From positions 3,906,001-3,970,000 of the forward strand of contig NZ_CP042431.1 of assembly GCF_007970185.1 (NCBI RefSeq): a DNA stretch of 64,000 nucleotides, written 5' to 3'. Each line of letters opens with the position of its first letter. Position 1 is the stretch's first letter. This document shows positions 25,753-33,621 of this stretch, piece by piece. Both the position numbers and the translations under genes were made by a program. This DNA comes from Pseudobacter ginsenosidimutans. Its GTDB lineage: Bacteria; Bacteroidota; Bacteroidia; Chitinophagales; Chitinophagaceae. The notes beneath the pieces were generated by a model, which worked only from the letters and a program-made list of their open reading frames with translations, did not search any database and was not told the origin of the DNA.

Positions 25753-26181
25753 ATGAAAGTAACAGAAGTAGCTGTACTCCAGCTGCTGAAACGGTACAAG
25801 ATCAATGTCACGCAGAATCGCATCAGGGTCTTGTATGCGATCCTTTCCATGAAAGGCGTTGTTTCGGCCAGCAGCATACATGCTGAAACGTACATCAATG
25901 CAGACCGGGTGACCATTTACCGGACGCTGAAAGTTTTTGAGAAGAAAGGACTGTTGCAATTGGTGGCTAACACTCTCGGGAAAGTGGAATTCTGCATTAA
26001 ACCGGGAATAGCAGGTATAAAGGAGATTGAGACAGTGTATGCCCGGTCTGTCTGTACTGCCTGTGGTACTCAGGTGTTGTTGGATTTTCCGAAAGCGGCA
26101 AATATAGAAGGCATGTACGGGTTCGATCCTTCCGAGATACTGATCCGCGGTTTGTGCCGGTCCTGTAAGTTTTGTGGCTGA
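25753..26181 (+). CDS. Fur-family transcriptional regulator, atypical metal site
   Basis: 142 residues from ATG 25753; the frame opens earlier inside the hairpin, but MKVTEVAVLQLLKRYKINVTQNRIRVLYAIL is the standard Fur N-terminus. The winged helix includes ADRVTIYRTLKVFEKKGLL. The C-terminal structural zinc cysteines are present (VCTACG and LCRSCKFCG). The usual HxHHFxC segment before the first CxxC reads IETVYARSVCTACG, so the histidines expected for the regulatory metal are missing. It is probably the Zur-like repressor of this island acting on TGCAAC-N3-GTTGCA sites, but the altered site means its co-factor and mode are uncertain. Follows the DUF4625 genes on the same strand. Confidence 0.85.
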   Translation: MKVTEVAVLQLLKRYKINVTQNRIRVLYAILSMKGVVSASSIHAETYINADRVTIYRTLKVFEKKGLLQLVANTLGKVEFCIKPGIAGIKEIETVYARSVCTACGTQVLLDFPKAANIEGMYGFDPSEILIRGLCRSCKFCG

Positions 26182-26212
26182 TCACTATTGTTGAACCTTA
26201 ATAAAATGCATT

Positions 26213-26620
26213 ATGAAAATAAGTTACGATCATCTTGGCATCTTTACTTCCATTGTTTGTGCTATCCATTGCACTGTGCTGCCATTGATCATCAGTAGTC
26301 TGCCGTTCCTGGGTATCGATATCCTTGAAAGCGCTGCAATAGAATGGGGGCTTATTGCGATGGCCTTCCTGTTCGGTTTCCTTTCGTTAAACCATGGCTA
26401 TCGCCGTCATCATCAAAAGAAGCTGCCAGCGTTGTTATTCTGTGCTGGCTTTGCTTTCCTCATTATCAACCAGGTTACAGATGAGCAAATACTTTTCATT
26501 TGCATTCCCCTGGCTGCCCTATTGATCATCGCAGCTCACATTACGAATATTCAACGCTGCAGGCAATCGCGTAAGTCCTCCGCACGTGTAAATGGACAAG
26601 GCAAATTGACCATCACCTGA
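26213..26620 (+). CDS. MerC-domain membrane protein
   Basis: 135 residues with four predicted membrane helices. The N-terminal MerC signature is HLGIFTSIVCAIHCTVLPLII, where the Cys pair (CAIHC) binds metal ions. MerC proteins carry metals across the inner membrane. In Bacteroidota such proteins commonly accompany Zur-type regulators; here it ends the plus-strand operon 31 bases after the Fur-type gene. Its last 8 bases overlap the convergent lipoprotein gene. Metal specificity unknown. Confidence 0.85.
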   Translation: MKISYDHLGIFTSIVCAIHCTVLPLIISSLPFLGIDILESAAIEWGLIAMAFLFGFLSLNHGYRRHHQKKLPALLFCAGFAFLIINQVTDEQILFICIPLAALLIIAAHITNIQRCRQSRKSSARVNGQGKLTIT

Positions 26621-27176
26621 CCTCTTCTGCATTCCGGAAGATGTAAATAAAATCATTGACATCTTTATCATTCAGATCCATGGTTCCTGATACGGTAACA
26701 TATTCATCCAGTTTAAAGCGACGGGGCTTTTTTGTGAATTTCAGGGAGACTACTGATTCCGGACCGCTTTTGCCACAAAAATAGCAGGCTGCATATGTGT
26801 ATCGCGAAACGGCGTACAAGCCTTCTTTGATGTTTAAAGGCACCATGTATCCGGAGATCCTGTGCTTTTGTCCTTTTAGTTTTTTTACATTTTCTCCGAA
26901 CACCGGGTACATAAAATCCAATTGAAACTCTTCGTTCCATTTCGACTTAAACGATACATCTTTCAGCATTTGCCAGCTGATCACTTTCCCCTGCATGGCA
27001 GCAGGCAGGTAGTTTATGCTAATGCTTTGTTGCAGCCTCTCAGGGCTTGACGGGCTATCCCTGTATGTAAAACCAGTTTCATTTGAAAAGTCATGGCGGC
27101 AGAGCGATGCTATATTGGTACAGGCTACCAGCAGTAGCAGGCTGGTATATATTACGAAATGCCTGATCTTATTCAT
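26613..27176 (-). CDS. DUF3299-like lipoprotein
   Basis: 187 residues from ATG 27176, giving a lipoprotein signal MNKIRHFVIYTSLLLLVACTN; the frame extends upstream but that part overlaps the permease gene without a signal. The mature region has WNEEFQLDFMYPVFGENVKKLKGQKHRISGYMVPL and YAACYFCGKSGPESVVSLKF, characteristic of DUF3299-type proteins, with a CYFC pair. It overlaps the permease gene by 8 bases. Proteins of this type occur with MacB-like transporters in metal islands and may hold or hand over a metal. Function is inferred. Confidence 0.8.
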   Translation of the reverse strand: MNKIRHFVIYTSLLLLVACTNIASLCRHDFSNETGFTYRDSPSSPERLQQSISINYLPAAMQGKVISWQMLKDVSFKSKWNEEFQLDFMYPVFGENVKKLKGQKHRISGYMVPLNIKEGLYAVSRYTYAACYFCGKSGPESVVSLKFTKKPRRFKLDEYVTVSGTMDLNDKDVNDFIYIFRNAEEVR

Positions 27177-28401
27177 GCGATAATGTTTTGGAAATATTGA
27201 TAAACCATGCGCTGATGGCAGGAAGCAATGCAGCAGTAAGGGACAGGCCGGTGGTAAGCAGGCATAAGACAAGCTCTCCCGGAATTTGGAATATAAATGG
27301 TGAAATGTCCAGATGATAATCACTTTGGAGTTTATCTGCCATCATCCAGATAATGATCCGGCTGAGCACCAGTCCTGTAACCATTCCTGCAACACAAAGG
27401 GCGCCGGCTTCGAGCAGCATCAGCCAGGATAGCTTGCTCCTGGAAGCTCCCATTGTTCGCATCAGTGCGAGCTCATATTTTCTTTCCTTCAGGGAATTAT
27501 AGAGAGCTACAAATATACTGAGCGCTGAAAGCGACATGATGCCGATACCTACTGCTTTAAGTACATCTATTCCTATTCCGAAGAGGGAGAACAGGCGGTT
27601 GATCTCGATGGCCGGTGCTGCCGCCATCAAACCCGTCTGCTCATTGATGGTGCGCGGCAGCTGAATGGCGGCCACCGGACTACGGAATTTCAAAAGAACA
27701 GCTGTCAGTTCCCTGGAATCTGTGGCTTTTTGGGGGTGCTGATGGCGTAGTGCATCTTTGTTATGGGGCTCATGTTTGTGCTTCTCTCCGTGTTCATGCA
27801 TCTTCCAAACGCTTTCCAGGTTCGTGATCAGCAGATTGTCTGTGACATCTCCGGTTGGTTTCAGTATGCCTGTGACAGTGTATGGATGATCGTTATGTGT
27901 TTCCGCATGTGCATCGTTGCCATGAGCGCTGTAAAACTGATTGCCTGGTTGTAAGCCCAGTTTTTGAGCAATGGCATGGCCGGCCAATATTTCAAAGTCA
28001 GCGCTGTTCAATTTCCCTTTGAGTAGTTCAATCCCTGGTTTTTGAAAAAAGGAATTGGTGGTGCCTACTATACTATATCCTTTATAAGAGTCTCCATAGG
28101 CCAGAGGTACGGCGGTTGAAACATAAGGGTGGCGCATCCATTTCTCTGCCTCAGCATAGCTGATGTTACCAGTGGGCGCATCGAGATGGAAAACGGCAGA
28201 AAGCACCAGTTGAAGGGGACTGCCTTTTGCTCCGATCACCAAATCCACATCACTGATATTGTTGCTGAACTGCTTTTCAAAATGCTGCTGGAAAAGCAGC
28301 AACACTGAAATGATGGCTACACTAACGGTAAGCAGTAACCAGCTTAGTAAAAACGTGAGTGGTTTTTGCCAGATGTTATTCCAGGCGAGTTTTAGTATCA
28401 T
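27169..28401 (-). CDS. MacB/FtsX-type ABC transporter permease
   Basis: 410 residues. One N-terminal helix (TFLLSWLLLTVSVAIISVLLLF), a large periplasmic domain (about 45-270) with a His-rich loop (HGNDAHAETHNDHPY and HEHGEKHKHEPH), then three helices of the FtsX domain beginning GIGIDVLKAVGIGIMSLSALS. These proteins work as mechanotransmission devices across the envelope rather than classical importers. The His-rich periplasmic loop fits a zinc-related function. It is coupled to the ATPase by a 4-base ATGA overlap and followed by the DUF3299 lipoprotein. Confidence 0.9.
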   Translation of the reverse strand: MILKLAWNNIWQKPLTFLLSWLLLTVSVAIISVLLLFQQHFEKQFSNNISDVDLVIGAKGSPLQLVLSAVFHLDAPTGNISYAEAEKWMRHPYVSTAVPLAYGDSYKGYSIVGTTNSFFQKPGIELLKGKLNSADFEILAGHAIAQKLGLQPGNQFYSAHGNDAHAETHNDHPYTVTGILKPTGDVTDNLLITNLESVWKMHEHGEKHKHEPHNKDALRHQHPQKATDSRELTAVLLKFRSPVAAIQLPRTINEQTGLMAAAPAIEINRLFSLFGIGIDVLKAVGIGIMSLSALSIFVALYNSLKERKYELALMRTMGASRSKLSWLMLLEAGALCVAGMVTGLVLSRIIIWMMADKLQSDYHLDISPFIFQIPGELVLCLLTTGLSLTAALLPAISAWFINISKTLSHE

Positions 28402-29027
28402 CTTAATGCGATTGTGTTTCCAAAAATTGATTGTAATCGCTGATCATGGGTTACAATCACAAGTGCGGCATGGCTGATAGCTGCCTGCTCTATCAGTAAT
28501 TCAGCTACAGCATGGCAATGGGTATCGTCAAGGCTGGAGGTGGGCTCGTCCGCGAGGATAAGCGTTTGTTCATTGATGAGCGCCCTTGCAATAGATACAA
28601 GTTGCTGTTGTCCCTGGCTGAGCTCAGCCGGTTTATTGTATATTTTATCTTCCAGCTTAAGGCGTTGCAGCAGACCGACTGCCTTTTCCCTGTTGGCAGA
28701 TTTCCCGGCCAGCTTAGTTGCCAGTAAAATATTATCCAGTACATGGAGGCTTTGCACAAAATGGTTTTGTTGCAATACCAAACCGATCTTTTGCCCGCGG
28801 AACCTGTCCAGCTTTTTTTCAGACAGGGAAGCAATACTGTATTCATCGATATCTATCTCTCCTGATACCGGCCTGAGTATTCCGGCCAGCAGGTGCAGTA
28901 AGGTGGTTTTACCCATCCCTGAATTTCCCGTAATCAATAGTGCCTCACCAGGCCCACAGGATAGATCCGGAAAACGGAATGAATTTCCATTTTTGTAGGA
29001 ATAAGTGAGCGCCTTCGTTTGTAACAT
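28398..29027 (-). CDS. ABC transporter ATP-binding protein (MacB/LolD type)
   Basis: 209 residues from ATG 29027 (MLQTKALTYSYKNGNSFRF). Walker A is GNSGMGKTT, signature LSQGQQQLVSIAR and Walker B TLILADEPTSSLD, with TLLHLLAGIL after Walker A. The frame stays open to 29162 only because it reads in phase into the alkaline phosphatase remnant; a longer protein would carry 45 phosphatase residues, so the short start is chosen. It powers the permease encoded next to it. Confidence 0.9.
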   Translation of the reverse strand: MLQTKALTYSYKNGNSFRFPDLSCGPGEALLITGNSGMGKTTLLHLLAGILRPVSGEIDIDEYSIASLSEKKLDRFRGQKIGLVLQQNHFVQSLHVLDNILLATKLAGKSANREKAVGLLQRLKLEDKIYNKPAELSQGQQQLVSIARALINEQTLILADEPTSSLDDTHCHAVAELLIEQAAISHAALVIVTHDQRLQSIFGNTIALR

Positions 29028-29302
29028 ATCACCATTTTTTAGACTGACTCCTGCAGCGTTCAGCATGAGATAATGCAGGTCAGTATTTTTCACAAAGGGT
29101 TTCAGTAATTCATTTCCGGGACCGTAAGCAGCCAGCTCAACATAGTCTGCGGAATGTTCCATAGAGGCCCATCGTTAACCAGAAAGATGATGTGCGTCTT
29201 CGGGAAGTTGCTCCCGGTTCCATTGTTCAATGCCTGATGGCCTGTTAACGTTGTTCCCAGTAGTGCAAGTGAGCTGTTCCTGAAAAAACCTCTTCTTTGC
29301 AT
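29028..29302 (-). pseudogene. Alkaline phosphatase remnant with internal deletion
   Basis: Two ends of an alkaline phosphatase joined after loss of the middle. The 5' piece (from ATG 29302) reads MQRRGFFRNSSLALLGTTLTG, a twin-arginine signal, then KTHIIFLVNDG, which matches the N-terminal KNVIFLVSDG metal-site strand of the family. The 3' piece, in another frame, reads EHSADYVELAAYGPGNELLKPF and FVKNTDLHYLML, matching the C-terminal H-S-A-D/E-V-x-x-x-A-x-GPG metal-site end. The junction lies near 29160. A full gene would need about 1.2 kb more. The C-terminal piece runs in frame into the ATPase gene. It was probably a zinc enzyme of this island that has been lost. Confidence 0.75.
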
Positions 29303-29320
29303 AGCGTTTATTTTAACCCG

Positions 29321-30523
29321 TTAGAATTTTGGAAAAGGATCGTTGAAGGAAATGAATTGCTGCATTTGTTCAAGTTCATCTGAGTGGCACAAACAGGATT
29401 CTATTTCATTGTAGATCGCACCTTTGTCAAGGTCCTGTCCGATAATGACGATCTCATTGTGCCGGTCGCCAAAACGCTTGTCCCAGTTCCTTTCTATATG
29501 CACCTGGTTCTCTGTAAATGCACTGTAGCGTATCCGTTCACTGAATGGCATACTGCTCCACCAAACGCCCGCTTTGTCAGCACGCAGGCTGCCGCCGGCC
29601 TGGCTCCAGTTAATAGCGTCATTGGGCCGGGATGCGATCCAGAATAATCCTTTGCTGCGAATGATATTGCCATGCCATTGATTGTTGAGGTAATTCCACC
29701 AGCGATCGGGATGAAAGGGGCGACGGCTTTTGAATGCAAAGCTGCCGATCCCATACTCCTCCGTTTCGGGTTTGTGATGGGTTTTGTTCATTTCTGCTAT
29801 CCAGCCAGCACTCCGGGAAGTGCTGTCAAAATCGAAAAGGCCTGTGTGAAGAATGTCTTGTAACGACACTTTACCGAAGGACGATTCTATGATCCGGGCA
29901 TTGGCATTTAATTTTCTCAATACAGATCTGAGTATTCCAATTTGGTCCCTGGTTACCAGATCTGTTTTGTTGAGAATGATCACATTCGCGAATTCTACCT
30001 GTTCGGTGAGCAGGTTTACGATTGTCCGGTTGTCCTCCATTTGCGTAAGCTGGCGTTGCTGTAAAGATTCCAGGCTGCTGAAATCCCTGATGAAATTGTA
30101 TGCATCCACAACAGTAACCATGGTGTCCAGCCTGCTGATAGCGCTCAGATCGATACCATTGGACTCATCCTGGTAGCAAAAGGTTTGTGCAACCGGCAGC
30201 GGTTCGCTGATGCCGGTGGATTCTATAAGAAGGTAATCGAAGCGCCTTTCTTTCGCAAGTTTTTCCACTTCTTTGAGGAGATCGTTGCGGAGTGTGCAGC
30301 AGATGCATCCGTTGCTCATTTCCACCAGCTGTTCTTCAGTTCGGCTTAGAGAGGTCTGCTGTTGAACCAATTGAGCATCTATGTTCACTTCGCTCATATC
30401 GTTGACGATCACGGCTACTTTCAATCCTTCCCGGTTGTTGATGACATGATTAAGAAGTGTGGTCTTCCCTGCGCCCAGGAAGCCGCTTAGTACCGTTACC
30501 GGTAATTTATATGGTTGAGACAT
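29321..30523 (-). CDS. COG0523 (CobW/ZigA-like) metallochaperone GTPase
   Basis: 400 residues from ATG 30523 (MSQPYKLPVTVLSGFLGAGK); a start at 30583 lacks support. Walker A GFLGAGKTT, the hallmark metal motif NGCICCTLRNDLL with Cys73, Cys75 and Cys76, LLIESTGISEP, the nucleotide specificity motif NKTDL, and a C-terminal domain with GNIIRSKGLFWIASRP. Such proteins are induced by zinc starvation and load or free zinc for client proteins. It heads or follows the small His/Cys gene on the minus strand. Strong support for a zinc island. Confidence 0.93.
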   Translation of the reverse strand: MSQPYKLPVTVLSGFLGAGKTTLLNHVINNREGLKVAVIVNDMSEVNIDAQLVQQQTSLSRTEEQLVEMSNGCICCTLRNDLLKEVEKLAKERRFDYLLIESTGISEPLPVAQTFCYQDESNGIDLSAISRLDTMVTVVDAYNFIRDFSSLESLQQRQLTQMEDNRTIVNLLTEQVEFANVIILNKTDLVTRDQIGILRSVLRKLNANARIIESSFGKVSLQDILHTGLFDFDSTSRSAGWIAEMNKTHHKPETEEYGIGSFAFKSRRPFHPDRWWNYLNNQWHGNIIRSKGLFWIASRPNDAINWSQAGGSLRADKAGVWWSSMPFSERIRYSAFTENQVHIERNWDKRFGDRHNEIVIIGQDLDKGAIYNEIESCLCHSDELEQMQQFISFNDPFPKF

Positions 30524-30553
30524 TCTGTGAATGGTTGAAATGATAATTGAATA

Positions 30554-30612
30554 GACTTTCAAGCCTGCATTGCAGGCATACAATTTTGATGATACCTGTA
30601 TGGATTACAGGT
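30554..30612. repeat. Two adjacent inverted repeats
   Basis: GCCTGCA-T-TGCAGGC (about 30563-30577, 7-1-7) and ACCTGTA-TGGAT-TACAGGT (30594-30612, 7-5-7). They lie between the small gene at 30636-30932 and the GTPase gene. No U-tract. Possible partial termination, RNA processing or an operator of another regulator. Confidence 0.5.
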
Positions 30613-30635
30613 AATGATTCTTGTGGATGAAAATA

Positions 30636-30932
30636 TCAGGCAGTGGGAGGTCCGCGTGTGTCACCGGACAAATAACATTCTGCTATATAACTGTTCTGTA
30701 ACTGGCAACAGGAAAGCGTTACAGGAGGGAGGTAGTGTTTGAACCCAATGCCTGTTGTGAAGTCTGCATCCTTTGCAGGTTGGAATTCACAGATATTACA
30801 GGCATGGTGACCATTATCTTCAATGAATGTTATGGCAGAATAGTGATGGTAATGACTGTCTTGTTCATGTGTATGAAAACATTTGATGGCATGCACCCAG
30901 AACATCACTGCAAAAAGCAGCGATGCAATCAT
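30636..30932 (-). CDS. Small His/Cys-rich envelope protein, counterpart of the one at 21570
   Basis: 98 residues from ATG 30932 (MIASLLFAVMFWVHAIKCFHTHE). An ATG at 30962 is possible, but the predicted transcription start falls about there. One hydrophobic segment, then HTHEQDSHYHHYS, HHACNICEF and a C-terminus SGDTRGPPTA. The order hydrophobic segment, HxH, CxxC, terminal GPP is shared with the protein at 21570-21872. Its promoter carries the putative operator at 30993. Probably the first gene of a minus-strand unit with the COG0523 GTPase. Metal binding is inferred. Confidence 0.72.
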   Translation of the reverse strand: MIASLLFAVMFWVHAIKCFHTHEQDSHYHHYSAITFIEDNGHHACNICEFQPAKDADFTTGIGFKHYLPPVTLSCCQLQNSYIAECYLSGDTRGPPTA

Positions 30933-30967
30933 CGTTCTGTTGGAACTGGTTCTGTCATGCATGGGTC

Positions 30968-30997
30968 CAAAGGTAGTTGAAATTTTGTTTTTTGCAA
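30968..30997 (-). promoter_or_regulatory. Bacteroidota-type promoter, metal island minus strand
   Basis: On the minus strand TTG (30997-30995), a 19-base spacer and TACCTTTG (30975-30968) match the consensus exactly. The -33 TTG lies inside the operator-like repeat 30993-31007, so a bound repressor would block polymerase. Confidence 0.7.
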
Positions 30998-31007
30998 CAG
31001 TGTTTCA
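30993..31007. promoter_or_regulatory. Putative metalloregulator operator, second copy
   Basis: TGCAAC AGT GTTTCA, one mismatch from the perfect repeat at 21510-21524, with shared flanking TTTT on the left. It overlaps the -33 box of the minus-strand promoter. Confidence 0.55.
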
Positions 31008-31119
31008 TATTTGTTCTTTGCCATTTAATTCATTGTTGCCTAAAATCACCACTCCTTTTGTCCATTTCACACTCCCTTCACCATTACACCAAGTACTACC
31101 TTTAAGTAAACAAATCAAT

Positions 31120-31566
31120 ATGGCAGAAATAATGCACCGTGTAGGGATCAAAACCAATTCCATCGATCATGTTTACCGCGCATTGACCACCAGGGAAGGT
31201 CTTGCCGGTTGGTGGACTTCCAACACCCAGGGGGAAGGTGACAAGGTCGGAAATATCATACAATTCCGGTTTGGCGCCGGCGGATTCGATATGCGGGTGA
31301 AAAAGCTCGATGCGTCTAAGCTGGTGGAGTGGGAACTGACGGAAGGCCCGGAAGAGTGGATGCCCACTACCATCCAATTTGAGTTGAAACAAGACGGCGA
31401 TTATGTGATCGTACTATTCAGGCATTTCAACTGGAAAGAGCGGGTGGAGTTCATGCATCATTGCAGCACCAAATGGGCTGTATTCCTCATCAGCCTGAAA
31501 TACCTGGTAGAAACAGGAAAGGGTAAGCCGGATCCTGAGGATATCAAGATCGATAACTGGAATTAA
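31120..31566 (+). CDS. SRPBCC-family (AHSA1-like) protein
   Basis: 148 residues from ATG 31120. START/Bet v1-like helix-grip fold: MHRVGIKTNSIDHVYRALTTREGLAGWWT, IIQFRFGAGGFDMRV, LVEWELTEGPEEWMPTTIQFEL, and a long C-terminal helix VEFMHHCSTKWAVFLISLKYLVETG. Members bind small hydrophobic ligands or act as chaperone activators; no ligand can be named. It appears monocistronic, with a terminator 20 bases downstream. Not obviously part of the metal island. Confidence 0.87.
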   Translation: MAEIMHRVGIKTNSIDHVYRALTTREGLAGWWTSNTQGEGDKVGNIIQFRFGAGGFDMRVKKLDASKLVEWELTEGPEEWMPTTIQFELKQDGDYVIVLFRHFNWKERVEFMHHCSTKWAVFLISLKYLVETGKGKPDPEDIKIDNWN

Positions 31567-31585
31567 GGAATTATTCACTTTTGAA

Positions 31586-31620
31586 AAGGATCGCCTCAAA
31601 TGCGAAGCGATCCTTGTTTC
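31586..31620 (+). terminator. Rho-independent-like terminator after SRPBCC gene
   Basis: AAGGATCGC (31586-31594), 12-base loop, GCGATCCTT (31607-31615), then GTTTCATT. The stem is perfect; the U-tract is short. Confidence 0.65.
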
Positions 31621-31702
31621 ATTAAGTATTGTACCAGACATAGCTGCACTTTTCTGTAAATAAATTGGTAAGGAATTTGCATGGTTAACCGAAATGCCCG
31701 CT

Positions 31703-32473
31703 ATGGAAAAAACAACAATTAACCTGCCTGTGAAAGCTTTGTTGACGGCTTCTTTGCTTTGTTTGATCTTGATTCCCAACACTAAGGCTCTTGCACAATA
31801 TTTCCCCTACGAGCCAGCTTATAATCTTGCCATGTTCTCTGTCACCAAAAATGTGGTGGAACGGAATATCAAAAAAGTGTACGGTATTCCGGATAAATCA
31901 AAACCTTCAGCGGGTAATGAAACCACTGCCAAAGCGGCTTCGGCAAAATTGAATTTTACTTCTTCTAAGGAAGTGCATGAGAAAGTACTGGAAACATTGG
32001 GCAGGATCGCCGCAAAAGGAGATGAAACAAAAGTGAAGCATCATGCTGAAGTACTGGGCAAATCCAGTTTGTTGAAGGATTTTGATAGTCTTCTCCGTCA
32101 ATACGGATTCAACAGTTCCAATATGGCCGACGTATTTGCCGCCTATACCATATTATCCTGGCAGGCCATTACGGGAACTGATGCTGCAAAATATAAAACA
32201 GGTATCGAAGCATTCAGGCAGAACATGCATAGCATCATGGACAATAATGAACAATTGCAAAAAGCAACAAATGCTGAAAAGCAACAGCTTTCTGAAACAC
32301 TTTCATATCTCGCCATGATATTTTCTTTCGCCAGCCAGGAACAGCTCAAAACAAAGAATGAGAAAGCGCTGGCAGTAACCCGTGAGTATATCAGGAGAGG
32401 AGTAATAAGGGTATCGGGCATCGATCTTTCCCAATATGAGCTCACCAATTCAGGTCTTCGTCCTAAAAAGTAG
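31703..32473 (+). CDS. Secreted protein of unknown function (DUF6683-like)
   Basis: 256 residues from ATG 31703 (MEKTTINLPVKALLTASLLCLILIPNTKALAQ signal); an ATG at 31694 adds three residues. After a short tyrosine-rich start (YFPYEPAYNLAMFSVTKNVVERNIKKVYG) and a low-complexity linker, the protein is helical: KEVHEKVLETLGRIAAKGDETKVKHH, DVFAAYTILSWQAITG, LSETLSYLAMIFSFASQEQLKT. It resembles a Bacteroidota secreted family listed as DUF6683, but I am only moderately sure. It ends 24 bases from the convergent effector-like gene, with no clear terminator between them. Confidence 0.75.
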   Translation: MEKTTINLPVKALLTASLLCLILIPNTKALAQYFPYEPAYNLAMFSVTKNVVERNIKKVYGIPDKSKPSAGNETTAKAASAKLNFTSSKEVHEKVLETLGRIAAKGDETKVKHHAEVLGKSSLLKDFDSLLRQYGFNSSNMADVFAAYTILSWQAITGTDAAKYKTGIEAFRQNMHSIMDNNEQLQKATNAEKQQLSETLSYLAMIFSFASQEQLKTKNEKALAVTREYIRRGVIRVSGIDLSQYELTNSGLRPKK

Positions 32474-32496
32474 ATTTCCTTTAAACTATCGCCCGT

Positions 32497-33603
32497 CTAA
32501 GGGATCAGGTATATTTTTCCACTCAACTCCACAAACACATAATCCTTGTATCCTGCATCGTTCCTGTAAGTTTCGTTGAACGCAGCCGGCTCCAGCATTT
32601 TGATCGTTCCGGCTTTTCCTGCTTTCGGCAGCGCATTATTACCCATGTCCAGTCTCGATAATACATTCTTCACATACAGTGCACCGTTAGGTAAACTGGT
32701 GAATTCGAAGTCTTTTTTATAGCCGTCGCTGTCTGCGGCCTGGAAGGTTTTGCAGAAGCTTTTGATGATGGTTCCCACATCGCCTTTGGATCCTTTGATG
32801 GCATCCCATTTGAGGTAAGCGGGCAGCCAGTGATAGAGGTGCATGGCCAGCCTGATAGAATCAGTAGGCCAGGAATAGGCTTCGGCAGGCATATACCTGA
32901 TTCGGAACTCTTTCAGGATGCGGACCTGGTTGTTCACGTTGATCTGTTTGATGGCATCCAGCGCAGTGATGATCCTGCTCAATACTTTCTTGTCCCAACG
33001 CAATTTCTGAAGAGCATTGGTGCCTGTTACGATCTTCCGGGTGACGGTGTCTACATACAATGCGTCTCCATCTTTGATCAGCAGTCCCATTTCCAGCATT
33101 GCATTTTTGAAATCAGGAGAGGATTCCATATTGTATTTGATCACGTTCTTACCTGAAGAATTGAGCATACTGAATCCCCATCCGAAAGTAACGATCTGAT
33201 TATCGTAGGTATTTATAGAATTGGCAGCGCCTTCACCAAAAAGTTCCAGCCTGATGGCATTGTATGCCCTCAGTTTTACGGCATCGGTTTCCTTCCAGTC
33301 CGGAAGCGGGTCTGCGGAGGGTTTACCATTGTAGGAGTAGCCTCCCAGGAAGCTTTTCGTTTGCACCAGACCGGTAAAATCGGGAACGGATGTACGTTTA
33401 TCCGCTATCCAGGCGGATGCTGCTGTATCATAGTTTGCATCACCTTTGCCGAATTTATCTGGCCAGTCGTAATAATCCCTGGCTGTATTGGCATCCTTGG
33501 TGAACATGCGGCCATAGTACGACTGCGGCCTTACCAGCGACCCTTTGCTTTTTTTCCTGTCGGCAGGGAAAAGCTCTTCCTGCAATTGAAGGAACCGGTT
33601 CAT
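32497..33603 (-). CDS. Effector-like protein with shared N-terminal tag, function unknown
   Basis: 368 residues, no signal peptide. It begins MNRFLQLQEELF, followed by a basic stretch and VRPQSYYGRMF, closely matching the next gene upstream (MNRFFELQEELF ... VKAQSRYGYPM). The body has LRAYNAIRLELFGEGAAN and INTYDNQIVTFGWGFSMLNSSG, a helix-Glu then beta pattern that could belong to a lysozyme-like fold, but this is weak. The C-terminus is beta-rich (YKDYVFVELSGKIYLIP). Last gene of the ten-gene operon, 18 bases after its neighbour's stop. The tag suggests it is handled by the same machinery as the two preceding proteins. Confidence 0.8.
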   Translation of the reverse strand: MNRFLQLQEELFPADRKKSKGSLVRPQSYYGRMFTKDANTARDYYDWPDKFGKGDANYDTAASAWIADKRTSVPDFTGLVQTKSFLGGYSYNGKPSADPLPDWKETDAVKLRAYNAIRLELFGEGAANSINTYDNQIVTFGWGFSMLNSSGKNVIKYNMESSPDFKNAMLEMGLLIKDGDALYVDTVTRKIVTGTNALQKLRWDKKVLSRIITALDAIKQINVNNQVRILKEFRIRYMPAEAYSWPTDSIRLAMHLYHWLPAYLKWDAIKGSKGDVGTIIKSFCKTFQAADSDGYKKDFEFTSLPNGALYVKNVLSRLDMGNNALPKAGKAGTIKMLEPAAFNETYRNDAGYKDYVFVELSGKIYLIP

Positions 33604-33621
33604 GTAAAACTATTTAATCGG

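Noticed and set aside
28398-29162. ABC ATPase with a 45-residue N-terminal extension
   Set aside because: The extension is the C-terminal end of an alkaline phosphatase, read in phase by chance after a deletion; the ATPase fold starts at 29027.
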